A stretch of 64,000 nucleotides of DNA from Hydractinia symbiolongicarpus (lineage: Eukaryota > Cnidaria > Hydrozoa > Anthoathecata > Hydractiniidae), in contig NC_079877.1 in the NCBI RefSeq assembly GCF_029227915.1, positions 33,135,851 to 33,199,850 of the forward strand, in the 5' to 3' direction. Position 1 is the stretch's first letter, and each line of letters opens with the position of its first letter. Shown here piece by piece: positions 36,834 through 48,899 of the stretch. The notes beneath the pieces were generated by a model that did not search any database, was not told the DNA's origin, and saw only the letters and a list, made by a program, of their open reading frames with translations. A program made the position numbers and the translations under genes.

Positions 36834-39800
36834 AAAGTATACAAAGAAAGTACCCAGGGAGTGTACTCATTTCCTGAACGATTTTTTGAATTATTTTTTC
36901 ACCACTAGAACGCATGAGACTTGTAGTTTTCAAAAATGTTTTCATTCTTGATGAGACGCTGAATAAAAGAAATTTAATCGCCGGCAAAAGAAAATCTGCG
37001 ATTTCCCGTAAATCCCGGACTCGGCCCGTATAGTCAAAAGTATACAAAGAAAGTACCCTGTGAGTAAACTCATTTCCAAAACGATTTTTTAAAGTATCTT
37101 TTCACCACTAAAACGCATGAGACTTGTAGTTTTCAAAAATGTTTTCATTTTTGATGAGACGCTGATTAAAAGAAGTTTAATCGCCGGCAAACGAAAACCC
37201 GTCATTTCCCGTAAACCCCGAACTCGGCCCGTATAGTCAAAAGTATAAAAAGAAAGTACCCAGGGAGTAAACTGATTTCGCAAACGATTTTTTATATTAT
37301 TTTTTCACCACTAAAACGCATGAGACTTGTAGTTTTCAAAAATGTTTTCATTTCTGATGGGACGCTGAATAAAAGAAGTTTAATCGCCGGCATACGAAAA
37401 CTCGCGATTTCCCGTAAATCCCGGACTGGGCCCGCATAGTCAAAAGTAGACAAATGAAGTACCCAGGGAGTAAACTCATTTCCCGAACGATTTTTTAAAT
37501 TATTTTTTCACCACTAAAATGCATGAGACTTGTAGTTTTCAAAAATGTTTTCATTTTTGATGAGACGCTTAATGAAAGAGGTTTAATCGCCGGCAAACGA
37601 AAACCCGCTATTTCCTGTACATCCCGGGCTTGGCCCGTATAATCAAAAGTATACAAAGAAAGTACCCTGTGAGTAAACTCATTTCCAAAACGATTTTTTA
37701 AAGTATCTTTTCACCACTAAAACGCATGAGACTTGTAGTTTTCAAAAATGTCTTCATTTTTAATGAGACGCTGATTAAAAGAAGTTTAATCGCCGGCAAA
37801 CGAAAACCCGCCATTTCCCGTAAACCCCGAACTCGGCCCGTATAGTCAAAAGTATACAAAGAAAGTACCCAGGGAGTAAACTGATTTCCCAAACGATTTT
37901 TTATATTATTTTTTCACCACTAAAACGCATGAGACTTGTAGTTTTCAAAAAGGTTTTCATTTTTGATGAGACGCTTATTGAAAGAGGTTTAATCGCTGGC
38001 AAACGAAAACCCGTGATTTCCCGTAAATCCCGGGCTTGGCCCGTATAGTCAAAAGTATACAAAGAAAGTACCCTGTGAGTAAACTCATTTCCAGAACGAT
38101 TTTTTAAATTATTTTTTCACCACTAAAACGCATAAGACATGTAGTTTTCAGAAATGTTTTTATTTTTGATGAGACGCTTAATGAAAGTGGTTTAATCGCC
38201 GGCAAACGAAAACCTGCGATTTCCCGTAAATCCCGGGTTTGGCCCGTATAGTCGAATGTATACAAAGAAAGTACCCTGTGAGTAAACTCATTTCCAAATC
38301 GATTTTTTAAAGTATCTTTTCACCACTAAAACGCATGAGACTTGTAGTTTTCAAAAATGTTTTCATTTTTGATGAGACGCTGATTAAAAGAAGTTTAATC
38401 GCCGGCAAACGAAAACCCGCCATTTCCCGTAAACCCCGAACTCGGCCCGTATAGTCAAAAGTATACAAAGAAAGTACCCAGGGAGTAAACTGATTTCCCA
38501 AACGATTTTTTATATTATTTTTTCACCACTAAAACGCATGAGACTTGTAGTTTTCAAAAATGTTTTCATTTTTGATGAGACGCTTAATGAAAGTGGTTTA
38601 ATCGCCGGCAAACGAAAACTCGCGATTTCCCGTAAATCCCGGGTTTGGCCCGTATAGTCGAATGTATACAAAGAAAGTACCCTGTGAGTAAACTCATTTC
38701 CAAAACGATTTTTTAAAGTATATTTTCACCACTAAAACGCATGAGACTTGTAGTTTTCAAAAATGTTTTCATTTTTGATGAGACGCTGATTAAAAGAAGT
38801 TTAATCGCCGGCAAACGAAAACCCGCCATTTCCCGTAAACCCCGAACTCGGCCCGTATAGTCAAAAGTATACAAAGAAAGTACCCAGGGAGTAAACTGAT
38901 TTCCCAAACGATTTTTTATATTATTTTTTCACCACTAAAACGCTTGAGACTTGTAGTTTTCAAAAATGTTTTCATTTGTGATGAGACGCTGATTAAAAGA
39001 AGTTTAATCGCCGGCAAACGAAAACCCGCCATTTCCCGTAAACCCCGAACTCGGCCCGTATAGTCAAAAGTATACAAAGAAAGTATCCAGGGAGTAAACT
39101 GATTTCCCAAACGATTTTTTATATTATTTTTTCACCACTAAAACGCATGAGACTTGTAGTTTTCAAAAATGTTTTCATTTTTGATGAGACGCTTAATGAA
39201 AGTGGTTTAATCGCCGGCAAACGAAAAACTGCGATTTCCCGTAAATCCCGGGTTTGGCCCGTATAGTCGAATGTATACAAAAAAAGTACCCTGTGAGTAA
39301 ACTCATTTCCAAAACGATTTTTTAAAGTATATTTTCACCACTAAAACGCATGAGACTTGTAGTTTTCAAAAATGTTTTCATTTTTGATGAGACGCTGATT
39401 AAAAGAAGTTTAATCGCCGGCAAACGAAAATCCGCCATTTCCCGTAAACCCCGAACTCGGCCCGTATAGTCAAAAGTATACAAAGAAAGTACCCATGGAG
39501 TAAACTGATTTCCCAAACGATTTTTTATATTATTTTTTCACCACTAAAACGCATAAGACTTGTAGTTTTCAAAAATGTTTTTATTTTTGATGAGACGCTT
39601 AATGAAAGTGGTTTAATCGCCGGCAAACGAAAACCTGCGATTTCCCGTAAATCCTGGACTCGCCCCGTATAGTCAAAAGTATACAAATGAAGTACCCAGG
39701 GAGTAAACTCATTTCCCGAACGATTTTTTAAATTATTTTTTCACCACTAAAATGCATGAGACTTGTAGTTTTCAAAAATGTTTTCATTTTTGATGAGACG

Positions 39801-41185
39801 CTTAATGAAAGAGGTTTAATCGCCGGCAAACGAAGACCCGCGATTTCACGTAAATGCTGGGCTTGGCCCATATAGTCGAATGTATACAAAGAAAGTACCC
39901 AGGGTGTAAACTCATTTCTCGAACGATTTTTTAAATTTTTTTTTCACCACTAGAACGCATGAGACTTGTAGTTTTCAAAAATGTTTTCATTTTTGATGAG
40001 ACGCTTATTGAAAGAGGTTTAATCGCCGGCAAACGAAAACCCGCGATTTCCCGTAAATCCCGGGCTTAGCCCGTATAGTCAAAAGTATACAAAGAAAGTA
40101 CACTGTGAGTAAACTCATTACCAGAACGATTTTTTAAATTATTTTTTCACCACTAAAACGCATAAGACTTGTAGTTTTCAGAAATGTTTTTATTTTTGAT
40201 GAGACGCTTAATGAAAGTGGTTTAATCGCCGGCAAACGAAAACCTGTGATTTCCCGTAAATCCCGGGTTTGGCCCGTATAGTCGAATGTATACAAAGAAA
40301 GTACGCTGTGAGTAAACTCATTTCCAAAATGATTATTTAAAATATCTTTTCACCACTAAAACGCATGAGACTTGTAGTTATCAAAAATGTTTTCATTTTT
40401 GATGAGACGCTGAATAAAGGAGTTTAATCGCCGGCAAACGAAAACCTGCGATTTCCCGTAAATCCTAGACTCGCCCCGTATAGTCAAAAGTATACAAAGA
40501 AAGTACCCAGGGAGTAAACTCATTTCACGAACGTTTTTTTAAATTATTTTTTCACCACTAAAACGCATAAGACTTGTAGTTTTCAAAAATGTTTTCATTT
40601 TTGATGAGACGCTAAATAAAAGAAGTTTAATCGCCGGCAAACGAAAACCCGCCATTTCCCGTAAATCCCGGACTCGGCCCGTATAGTCAAAAGTATACAA
40701 AGAAAGTACCCAGGGAGTGTACTCATTTCCTGAACGATTTTTTGAATTATTTTTTCACCACTAGAACGCATGAGACTTGTAGTTTTCAAAAATGTTTTCA
40801 TTCTTGATGAGACGCTGAATAAAAGAAATTTAATCGCCGGCAAAAGAAAATCTGCGATTTCCCGTAAATCCCGGACTCGGCCCGTATAGTCAAAAGTATA
40901 CAAAGAAAGTACCCTGTGAGTAAACTCATTTCCAAAACGATTTTTTAAAGTATCTTTTCACCACTAAAACGCATGAGACTTGTAGTTTTCAAAAACGTTT
41001 TCATTTTTGATGAGACGCTGATTAAAAGAAGTTTAATCGCCGGCAAACGAAAACCTGCCATTTCCCGTAAACCCCGAACTCGGCCGTATAGTCAAAAGTA
41101 TAAAAAGAAAGTACCCAGGGAGTAAACTGATTTCGCAAACGATTTTTTATATTATTTTTTCACCACTAAAACGCATGAGACTTGT
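35640..41185 (+). repeat. Long duplication, 35.64-37.33 kb copied at 39.69-41.19 kb, one monomer lost
   Basis: AAATGCTGGGCTTGG near 35794 recurs near 39852 (offset about 4059 bp), but the GCTAAATAAAAG monomers near 36.75 and 40.61 kb are only 3856 bp apart. The 203-bp change falls where the first copy has an extra monomer (TTATTATTTCACCACTAAAG to TAAATTACC, about 36.49-36.69 kb) that the second lacks. This is a clean loss of one unit by unequal exchange. The 102-codon frames at 36739-37047 and 40595-40903 differ by a single residue, in line with a young duplication. Confidence 0.8.
37090..39530 (+). repeat. Early GATTAAAAG-box monomers, including a dispersed copy of the 1624-bp HOR
   Basis: From 37.1 kb the variable box GATTAAAAGAAG and the link CTGATTTCCCAAACG with TTTTTTATATTA become common. 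The monomers at about 38307, 38713, 38916 and 39322 match those at 47592, 47998, 48201 and 48607, all at an offset of exactly 9285 bp, with shared private changes (CGCTTGAG with CATTTGTGATG; AAAATCCGCC with CCCATGGAG). A full 8-monomer unit therefore sits about 6 kb upstream of its tandem array. Confidence 0.8.
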
Positions 41186-41342
41186 AGTTTTCAGAAATGT
41201 TTTCATTTTTGATGAGACGCTGATTAAAAGAGGTTTAATCGCCGGCAAACGAAAACCCGCCATTTCCCGTAAACCCCGAACTCGGCCCGTATAGTCAAAA
41301 GTATACAAAGAAAGTACCCAGGGAGTAAACTGATTTCCCAAA

Positions 41343-41520
41343 CTAAAACGCATGAGACGCTTAATGAGACGCTTAATGAAAGTGGTTTAATCGCCGGCAA
41401 ACGAAAACCTGCGATTTCCCGTAAATCCCGGGTTTGGCCCGTATAGTCGAATGTATACAAAGAAAGTACCCTGCGAGTAAACTCATTTCCAAAACGAATT
41501 TTTAAAGTATCTTTTCACCA
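41343..41520 (+). repeat. Rearranged monomer with fused boxes and a 12-bp local duplication
   Basis: CTAAAACGC boxes at 41165, 41343 and 41521 are each 178 bp apart, so about 50 bp are missing from the pair. On the left, TTTCCCAAA joins directly to CTAAAACGC, losing the T-tracts and CACCA. On the right, CGCATGAGACGC skips from the first box to the variable box, removing the AT palindrome, and GAGACGCTTAAT is then repeated. This is the only full-length GC core in the window that I saw with no palindrome before it. It lies where the 2436-bp HOR begins. Confidence 0.87.
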
Positions 41521-44500
41521 CTAAAACGCATGAGACTTGTAGTTTTCAAAAATGTTTTCATTTTTGATGAGACGCTGATTAAAAGAAGTTTAATCGCCGG
41601 CAAACGAAAACCCGTCATTTCCCGTAAACCCCGAACTCGGCCCGTATAGTCAAAAGTATAAAAAGAAAGTACCCAGGGAGTAAACTGATTTCGCAAACGA
41701 TTTTTTATATTATTTTTTCACCACTAAAACGCATGAGACTTGTAGTTTTCAAAAATGTTTTCATTTTTGATGAGACGCTTAATGAAAGTGGTTTAATCGC
41801 CGGCAAACGAAAACCCGCGCTTTCCCGTAAATCCCGGGTTTGGCCCGTATAGTCGAATGTATACAAAGAAAGAACCCTGTGAGTAAACTCATTTCCAAAA
41901 CGATTTTTTAAAGGATCTTTTCCCCACTAAAACGCATAAGACTTGTAGTTTTCAGAAATGTTTTCATTTCTGATGGGACGCTGAATAAAAGAAGTTTAAT
42001 CGCCGGCATACGAAAACTCGCGATTTCCCGTAAATCCCGGACTGGGCCCGCATAGTCAAAAGTAGACAAATGAAGTACCCAGGGAGTAAACTCATTTCCC
42101 GAACGATTTTTTAAATTATTTTTTCACCACTAAAATGCATGAGACTTGTAGTTTTCAAAAATGTTTTCATTTTTGATGAGACGCTTAATGAAAGAGGTTT
42201 AATCGCCGGCAAACGAAAACCCGCGATTTCCTGTACATCCCGGGCTTGGCCCGTATAATCAAAAGTATACAAAGAAAGTACCCTGTGAGTAAACTCATTT
42301 CCAAAACGATTTTTTAAAGTATCTTTTCACCAATAAAACGCATGAGACTTGTAGTTTTCAAAAATGTCTTCATTTTTAATGAGACGCTGATTAAAAGAAG
42401 TTTAATCGCCGGCAAACGAAAACCCGCCATTTCCCGTAAACCCCGAACTCGGCCCGTATAGTCAAAAGTATACAAAGAAAGTACCCTGTGAGTAAACTCA
42501 TTTCCAGAACGATTTTTTAAAGTATCTTTTCACCACTAAAACGCATGAGACTTGTAGTTTTCAAAAATGTTTTCATTTTTGATGAGACGCTGATTAAAAG
42601 AAGTTTAATCGCCGGCAAACGAAAACCCGCCATTTCCCGTAAACCCCGAACTCGGCCCGTATAGTCAAAAGTATACAAAGAAAGTACCCAGGGAGTAAAC
42701 TGATTTCCCAAACGATTTTTTATATTATTTTTTCACCACTAAAACGCATGAGACTTGTAGTTTTCAAAAATGTTTTCATTTTTGATGAGACGCTTAATGA
42801 AAGTGGTTTAATCGCCGGCAAACGAAAACCCGCGATTTCCCGTAAACCCCGAACTCGGCCCGTATAGTCAAAAGTATACAAAGAAAGTACCCAGGGAGTA
42901 AACTGATTTCCCAAACGATTTTTTATATTATTTTTTCACCACTAAAACGCATGAGACTTGTAGTTTTCAAAAATGTTTTCATTTGTGATGAGACGCTTAT
43001 TGAAAGAGGTTTAATCGCTGGCAAACGAAAACCCGTGATTTCCCGTAAATCCCGGGCTTGGCCCGTATAGTCAAAAGTATACAAAGAAAGTACCCTGTGA
43101 GTAAACTCATTTCCAGAACGATTTTTTAAATTATTTTTTCACCACTAAAACGCATAAGACATGTAGTTTTCAGAAATGTTTTTATTTTTGATGAGACGCT
43201 TAATGAAAGTGGTTTAATCGCCGGCAAACGAAAACCTGCGATTTCCCGTAAATCCCGGGTTTGGCCCGTATAGTCGAATGTATACAAAGAAAGTACCCTG
43301 TGAGTAAACTCATTTCCAAATCGATTTTTTAAAGTATCTTTTCACCACTAAAACGCATGAGACTTGTAGTTTTCAAAAATGTTTTCATTTTTGATGAGAC
43401 GCTGATTAAAAGAAGTTTAATCGCCGGCAAACGAAAACCCGCCATTTCCCGTAAACCCCGAACTCGGCCCGTATAGTCAAAAGTATACAAATGAAGTACC
43501 CAGGAAGTAAACTCATTTCCCGAACGATTTTGTAAATTATTTTTTCACCACTAAAACGCATAAGACTTGTAGTTTTCAAAAGTGTTTTCATTTTTGATGA
43601 GACGCTGAATAAAAGAAGTTTAATCGCTGGCAAACGAAAACCCGCGATTTCCCGTAAATCCCGGGCTTGGCCCGTATAGTCAAAAGTATACAAAGAAAGT
43701 ACCCTGTGAGTAAACTCATTTCCAGAACGATTTTTTAAATTATTTTTTCACCACTAAAACGCATAAGACTTGTAGTTTTCAGAAATGTTTTTATTTTTGA
43801 TGAGACGCTTAATGAAAGTGGTTTAATCGCCGGCAAACGAAAACCTGCGATTTCCCGTAAATCCCGGGTTTGGCCCGTATAGTCGAATGTATACAAAGAA
43901 AGTACCCTGCGAGTAAACTCATTTCCAAAACGAATTTTTAAAGTATCTTTTCACCACTAAAACGCATGAGACTTGTAGTTTTCAAAAATGTTTTCATTTT
44001 TGATGAGACGCTGATTAAAAGAAGTTTAATCGCCGGCAAACGAAAACCCGTCATTTCCCGTAAACCCCGAACTCGGCCCGTATAGTCAAAAGTATAAAAA
44101 GAAAGTACCCAGGGAGTAAACTGATTTCGCAAACGATTTTTTATATTATTTTTTCACCACTAAAACGCATGAGACTTGTAGTTTTCAAAAATGTTTTCAT
44201 TTTTGATGAGACGCTTAATGAAAGTGGTTTAATCGCCGGCAAACGAAAACCCGCGCTTTCCCGTAAATCCCGGGTTTTGCCCGTATAGTCGAATGTATAC
44301 AAAGAAAGAACCCTGTGAGTAAACTCATTTCCAAAACGATTTTTTAAAGGATCTTTTCCCCACTAAAACGCATGAGACTTGTAGTTTTCAAAAATGTTTT
44401 CATTTCTGATGGGACGCTGAATAAAAGAAGTTTAATCGCCGGCATACGAAAACTCGCGATTTCCCGTAAATCCCGGACTGGGCCCGCATAGTCAAAAGTA

Positions 44501-46050
44501 GACAAATGAAGTACCCAGGGAGTAAACTCATTTCCCGAACGATTTTTTAAATTATTTTTTCACCACTAAAATGCATGAGACTTGTAGTTTTCAAAAATGT
44601 TTTCATTTTTGATGAGACGCTTAATGAAAGAGGTTTAATCGCCGGCAAACGAAAACCCGCGATTTCCTGTACATCCCGGGCTTGGCCCGTATAATCAAAA
44701 GTATACAAAGAAAGTACCCTGTGAGTAAACTCATTTCCAAAACGATTTTTTAAAGTATCTTTTCACCAATAAAACGCATGAGACTTGTAGTTTTCAAAAA
44801 TGTCTTCATTTTTAATGAGACGCTGATTAAAAGAAGTTTAATCGCCGGCAAACGAAAACCCGCCATTTCCCGTAAACCCCGAACTCGGCCCGTATAGTCA
44901 AAAGTATACAAAGAAAGTACCCTGTGAGTAAACTCATTTCCAGAACGATTTTTTAAAGTATCTTTTCACCACTAAAACGCATGAGACTTGTAGTTTTCAA
45001 AAATGTTTTCATTTTTGATGAGACGCTGATTAAAAGAAGTTTAATCGCCGGCAAACGAAAACCCGCCATTTCCCGTAAACCCCGAACTCGGCCCGTATAG
45101 TCAAAAGTATACAAAGAAAGTACCCAGGGAGTAAACTGATTTCCCAAACGATTTTTTATATTATTTTTTCACCACTAAAACGCATGAGACTTGTAGTTTT
45201 CAAAAATGTTTTCATTTTTGATGAGACGCTTAATGAAAGTGGTTTAATCGCCGGCAAACGAAAACCCGCGATTTCCCGTAAATCCCGGGTTTGGCCCGTA
45301 TAGTCGAATGTATACAAAGAAAGTACCCTGTGAGTAAACTCATTTCCAAAACGATTTTTTAAAGTATATTTTCACCACTAAAACGCATGAGACTTGTAGT
45401 TTTCAAAAATGTTTTCATTTTTGATGAGACGCTGATTAAAAGAAGTTTAATCGCCGGCAAACGAAAACCCGCCATTTCCCGTAAACCCCGAACTCGGCCC
45501 GTATAGTCAAAAGTATACAAAGAAAGTACCCAGGGAGTAAACTGATTTCCCAAACGATTTTTTATATTATTTTTTCACCACTAAAACGCATGAGACTTGT
45601 AGTTTTCAAAAATGTTTTCATTTGTGATGAGACGCTTATTGAAAGAGGTTTAATCGCTGGCAAACGAAAACCCGTGATTTCCCGTAAATCCCGGGCTTGG
45701 CCCGTATAGTCAAAAGTATACAAAGAAAGTACCCTGTGAGTAAACTCATTTCCAGAACGATTTTTTAAATTATTTTTTCACCACTAAAACGCATAAGACA
45801 TGTAGTTTTCAGAAATGTTTTTATTTTTGATGAGACGCTTAATGAAAGTGGTTTAATCGCCGGCAAACGAAAACCTGCGATTTCCCGTAAATCCCGGGTT
45901 TGGCCCGTATAGTCGAATGTATACAAAGAAAGTACCCTGTGAGTAAACTCATTTCCAAATCGATTTTTTAAAGTATCTTTTCACCACTAAAACGCATGAG
46001 ACTTGTAGTTTTCAAAAATGTTTTCATTTTTGATGAGACGCTGATTAAAA
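41365..46050 (+). repeat. 2436-bp (12-monomer) HOR, one full and one partly altered copy
   Basis: CCCTGCGAGTAAACTC followed by AACGAATTTTTAAAG occurs near 41470 and 43906, 2436 bp apart (12 monomers exactly). TTTCGCAAACG, CTTTTCCCCACTAAAACG, CATACGAAAACTCGCG with TAGACAAATG, and CTTTTCACCAATAAAACG follow in the same order in both. The offset then grows by one monomer near 45.27 kb: CATTTGTGATGAGACGCTTATTG is at about 42983 and 45620. The first unit starts right at the rearranged monomer at 41.34 kb. Confidence 0.82.
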
Positions 46051-48802
46051 GAAGTTTAATCGCCGGCAAACGAAAACCCGCCATTTCCCGTAAACCCCGA
46101 ACTCGGCCCGTATAGTCAAAAGTATACAAAGAAAGTACCCAGGGAGTAAACTGATTTCCCAAAGTATTTTTTATATTATTTTTTCACCACTAAAACGCAT
46201 GAGACTTGTAGTTTTCAAAAATGTTTTCATTTTTGATGAGACGCTTAATGAAAGTGGTTTAATCGCCGGCAAACGAAAACCCGCGATTTCCCGTAAATCC
46301 CGGGTTTGGCCCGTATAGTCGAATGTATACAAAGAAAGTACCCTGTGAGTAAACTCATTTCCAAAACGATTTTTTAAAGTATCTTTTCACCACTAAAACG
46401 CATGAGACTTGTAGTTTTCAAAAATGTTTTCATTTTTGATGAGACGCTGATTAAAAGAAGTTTAATCGCCGGCAAACGAAAACCCGCCATTTCCCGTAAA
46501 CCCCGAACTCGGCCCGTATAGTCAAAAGTATACAAAGAAAGTACCCAGGGAGTAAACTGATTTCCCAAACGATTTTTTATATTATTTTTTCACCACTAAA
46601 ACGCTTGAGACTTGTAGTTTTCAAAAATGTTTTCATTTGTGATGAGACGCTGATTAAAAGAAGTTTAATCGCCGGCAAACGAAAACCCGCCATTTCCCGT
46701 AAACCCCGAACTCGGCCCGTATAGTCAAAAGTATACAAAGAAAGTATCCAGGGAGTAAACTGATTTCCCAAACGATTTTTTATATTATTTTTTCACCACT
46801 AAAACGCATGAGACTTGTAGTTTTCAAAAATGTTTTCATTTTTGATGAGACGCTTAATGAAAGTGGTTTAATCGCCGGCAAACGAAAAACTGCGATTTCC
46901 CGTAAATCCCGGGTTTGGCCCGTATAGTCGAATGTATACAAAAAAAGTACCCTGTGAGTAAACTCATTTCCAAAACGATTTTTTAAAGTATATTTTCACC
47001 ACTAAAACGCATGAGACTTGTAGTTTTCAAAAATGTTTTCATTTTTGATGAGACGCTGATTAAAAGAAGTTTAATCGCCGGCAAACGAAAACCCGCCATT
47101 TCCCGTAAACACCGAACTCGGCCCGTATAGTCAAAAGTATACAAAGAAAGTACCCAGGGAGTAAACTGATTTCCCAAACGATTTTTTATATTATTTTTTC
47201 ACCACTAAAACGCATGAGACTTGTAGTTTTCAAAAATGTTTTCATTTGTGATGAGACGCTTATTGAAAGAGGTTTAATCGCTGGCAAACGAAAACCCGTG
47301 ATTTCCCGTAAATCCCGGGCTTGGCCCGTATAGTCAAAAGTATACAAAGAAAGTACCCTGTGAGTAAACTCATTTCCAGAACGATTTTTTAAATTATTTT
47401 TTCACCACTAAAACGCATAAGACATGTAGTTTTCAGAAATGTTTTTATTTTTGATGAGACGCTTAATGAAAGTGGTTTAATCGCCGGCAAACGAAAACCT
47501 GCGATTTCCCGTAAATCCCGGGTTTGGCCCGTATAGTCGAATGTATACAAAGAAAGTACCCTGTGAGTAAACTCATTTCCAAATCGATTTTTTAAAGTAT
47601 ATTTTCACCACTAAAACGCATGAGACTTGTAGTTTTCAAAAATGTTTTCATTTTTGATGAGACGCTGATTAAAAGAAGTTTAATCGCCGGCAAACGAAAA
47701 CCCGCCATTTCCCGTAAACCCCGAACTCGGCCCGTATAGTCAAAAGTATACAAAGAAAGTACCCAGGGAGTAAACTGATTTCCCAAACGATTTTTTATAT
47801 TATTTTTTCACCACTAAAACGCATGAGACTTGTAGTTTTCAAAAATGTTTTCATTTTTGATGAGACGCTTAATGAAAGTGGTTTAATCGCCGGCAAACGA
47901 AAACCCGCGATTTCCCGTAAATCCCGGGTTTGGCCCGTATAGTCGAATGTATACAAAGAAAGTACCCTGTGAGTAAACTCATTTCCAAAACGATTTTTTA
48001 AAGTATCTTTTCACCACTAAAACGCATGAGACTTGTAGTTTTCAAAAATGTTTTCATTTTTGATGAGACGCTGATTAAAAGAAGTTTAATCGCCGGCAAA
48101 CGAAAACCCGCCATTTCCCGTAAACCCCGAACTCGGCCCGTATAGTCAAAAGTATACAAAGAAAGTACCCAGGGAGTAAACTGATTTCCCAAACGATTTT
48201 TTATATTATTTTTTCACCACTAAAACGCTTGAGACTTGTAGTTTTCAAAAATGTTTTCATTTGTGATGAGACGCTGATTAAAAGAAGTTTAATCGCCGGC
48301 AAACGAAAACCCGCCATTTCCCGTAAACCCCGAACTCGGCCCGTATAGTCAAAAGTATACAAAGAAAGTATCCAGGGAGTAAACTGATTTCCCAAACGAT
48401 TTTTTATATTATTTTTTCACCACTAAAACGCATGAGACTTGTAGTTTTCAAAAATGTTTTCATTTTTGATGAGACGCTTAATGAAAGTGGTTTAATCGCC
48501 GGCAAACGAAAAACTGCGATTTCCCGTAAATCCCGGGTTTGGCCCGTATAGTCGAATGTATACAAAAAAAGTACCCTGTGAGTAAACTCATTTCCAAAAC
48601 GATTTTTTAAAGTATATTTTCACCACTAAAACGCATGAGACTTGTAGTTTTCAAAAATGTTTTCATTTTTGATGAGACGCTGATTAAAAGAAGTTTAATC
48701 GCCGGCAAACGAAAATCCGCCATTTCCCGTAAACCCCGAACTCGGCCCGTATAGTCAAAAGTATACAAAGAAAGTACCCATGGAGTAAACTGATTTCCCA
48801 AA
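45359..48802 (+). repeat. 1624-bp (8-monomer) HOR, two units plus a partial third
   Basis: The TATATTTTCACC monomers at 45359, 46983 and 48607 are each 1624 bp apart, exactly eight monomers. CATTTGTGATGAGACGCTTATTG near 45620 and 47244, CATAAGACATG, TTTCCAAATCG, and CGCTTGAG with TATCCAGGGAG all recur at the same distance. Within the unit, monomers alternate between class A links (CTGATTTCCCAAACG with TTTTATATTA) and class B links (CTCATTTCCAAAACG with TTTAAAGTAT). Few differences are visible between units. Confidence 0.87.
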
Positions 48803-48899
48803 CGATTTTTTATATTATTTTTTCACCACTAAAACGCATGAGACTTGTAGTTTTCAAAAATGTTTTCATTTTTGATGAGACGCTTATTGAAAGAGGTTT

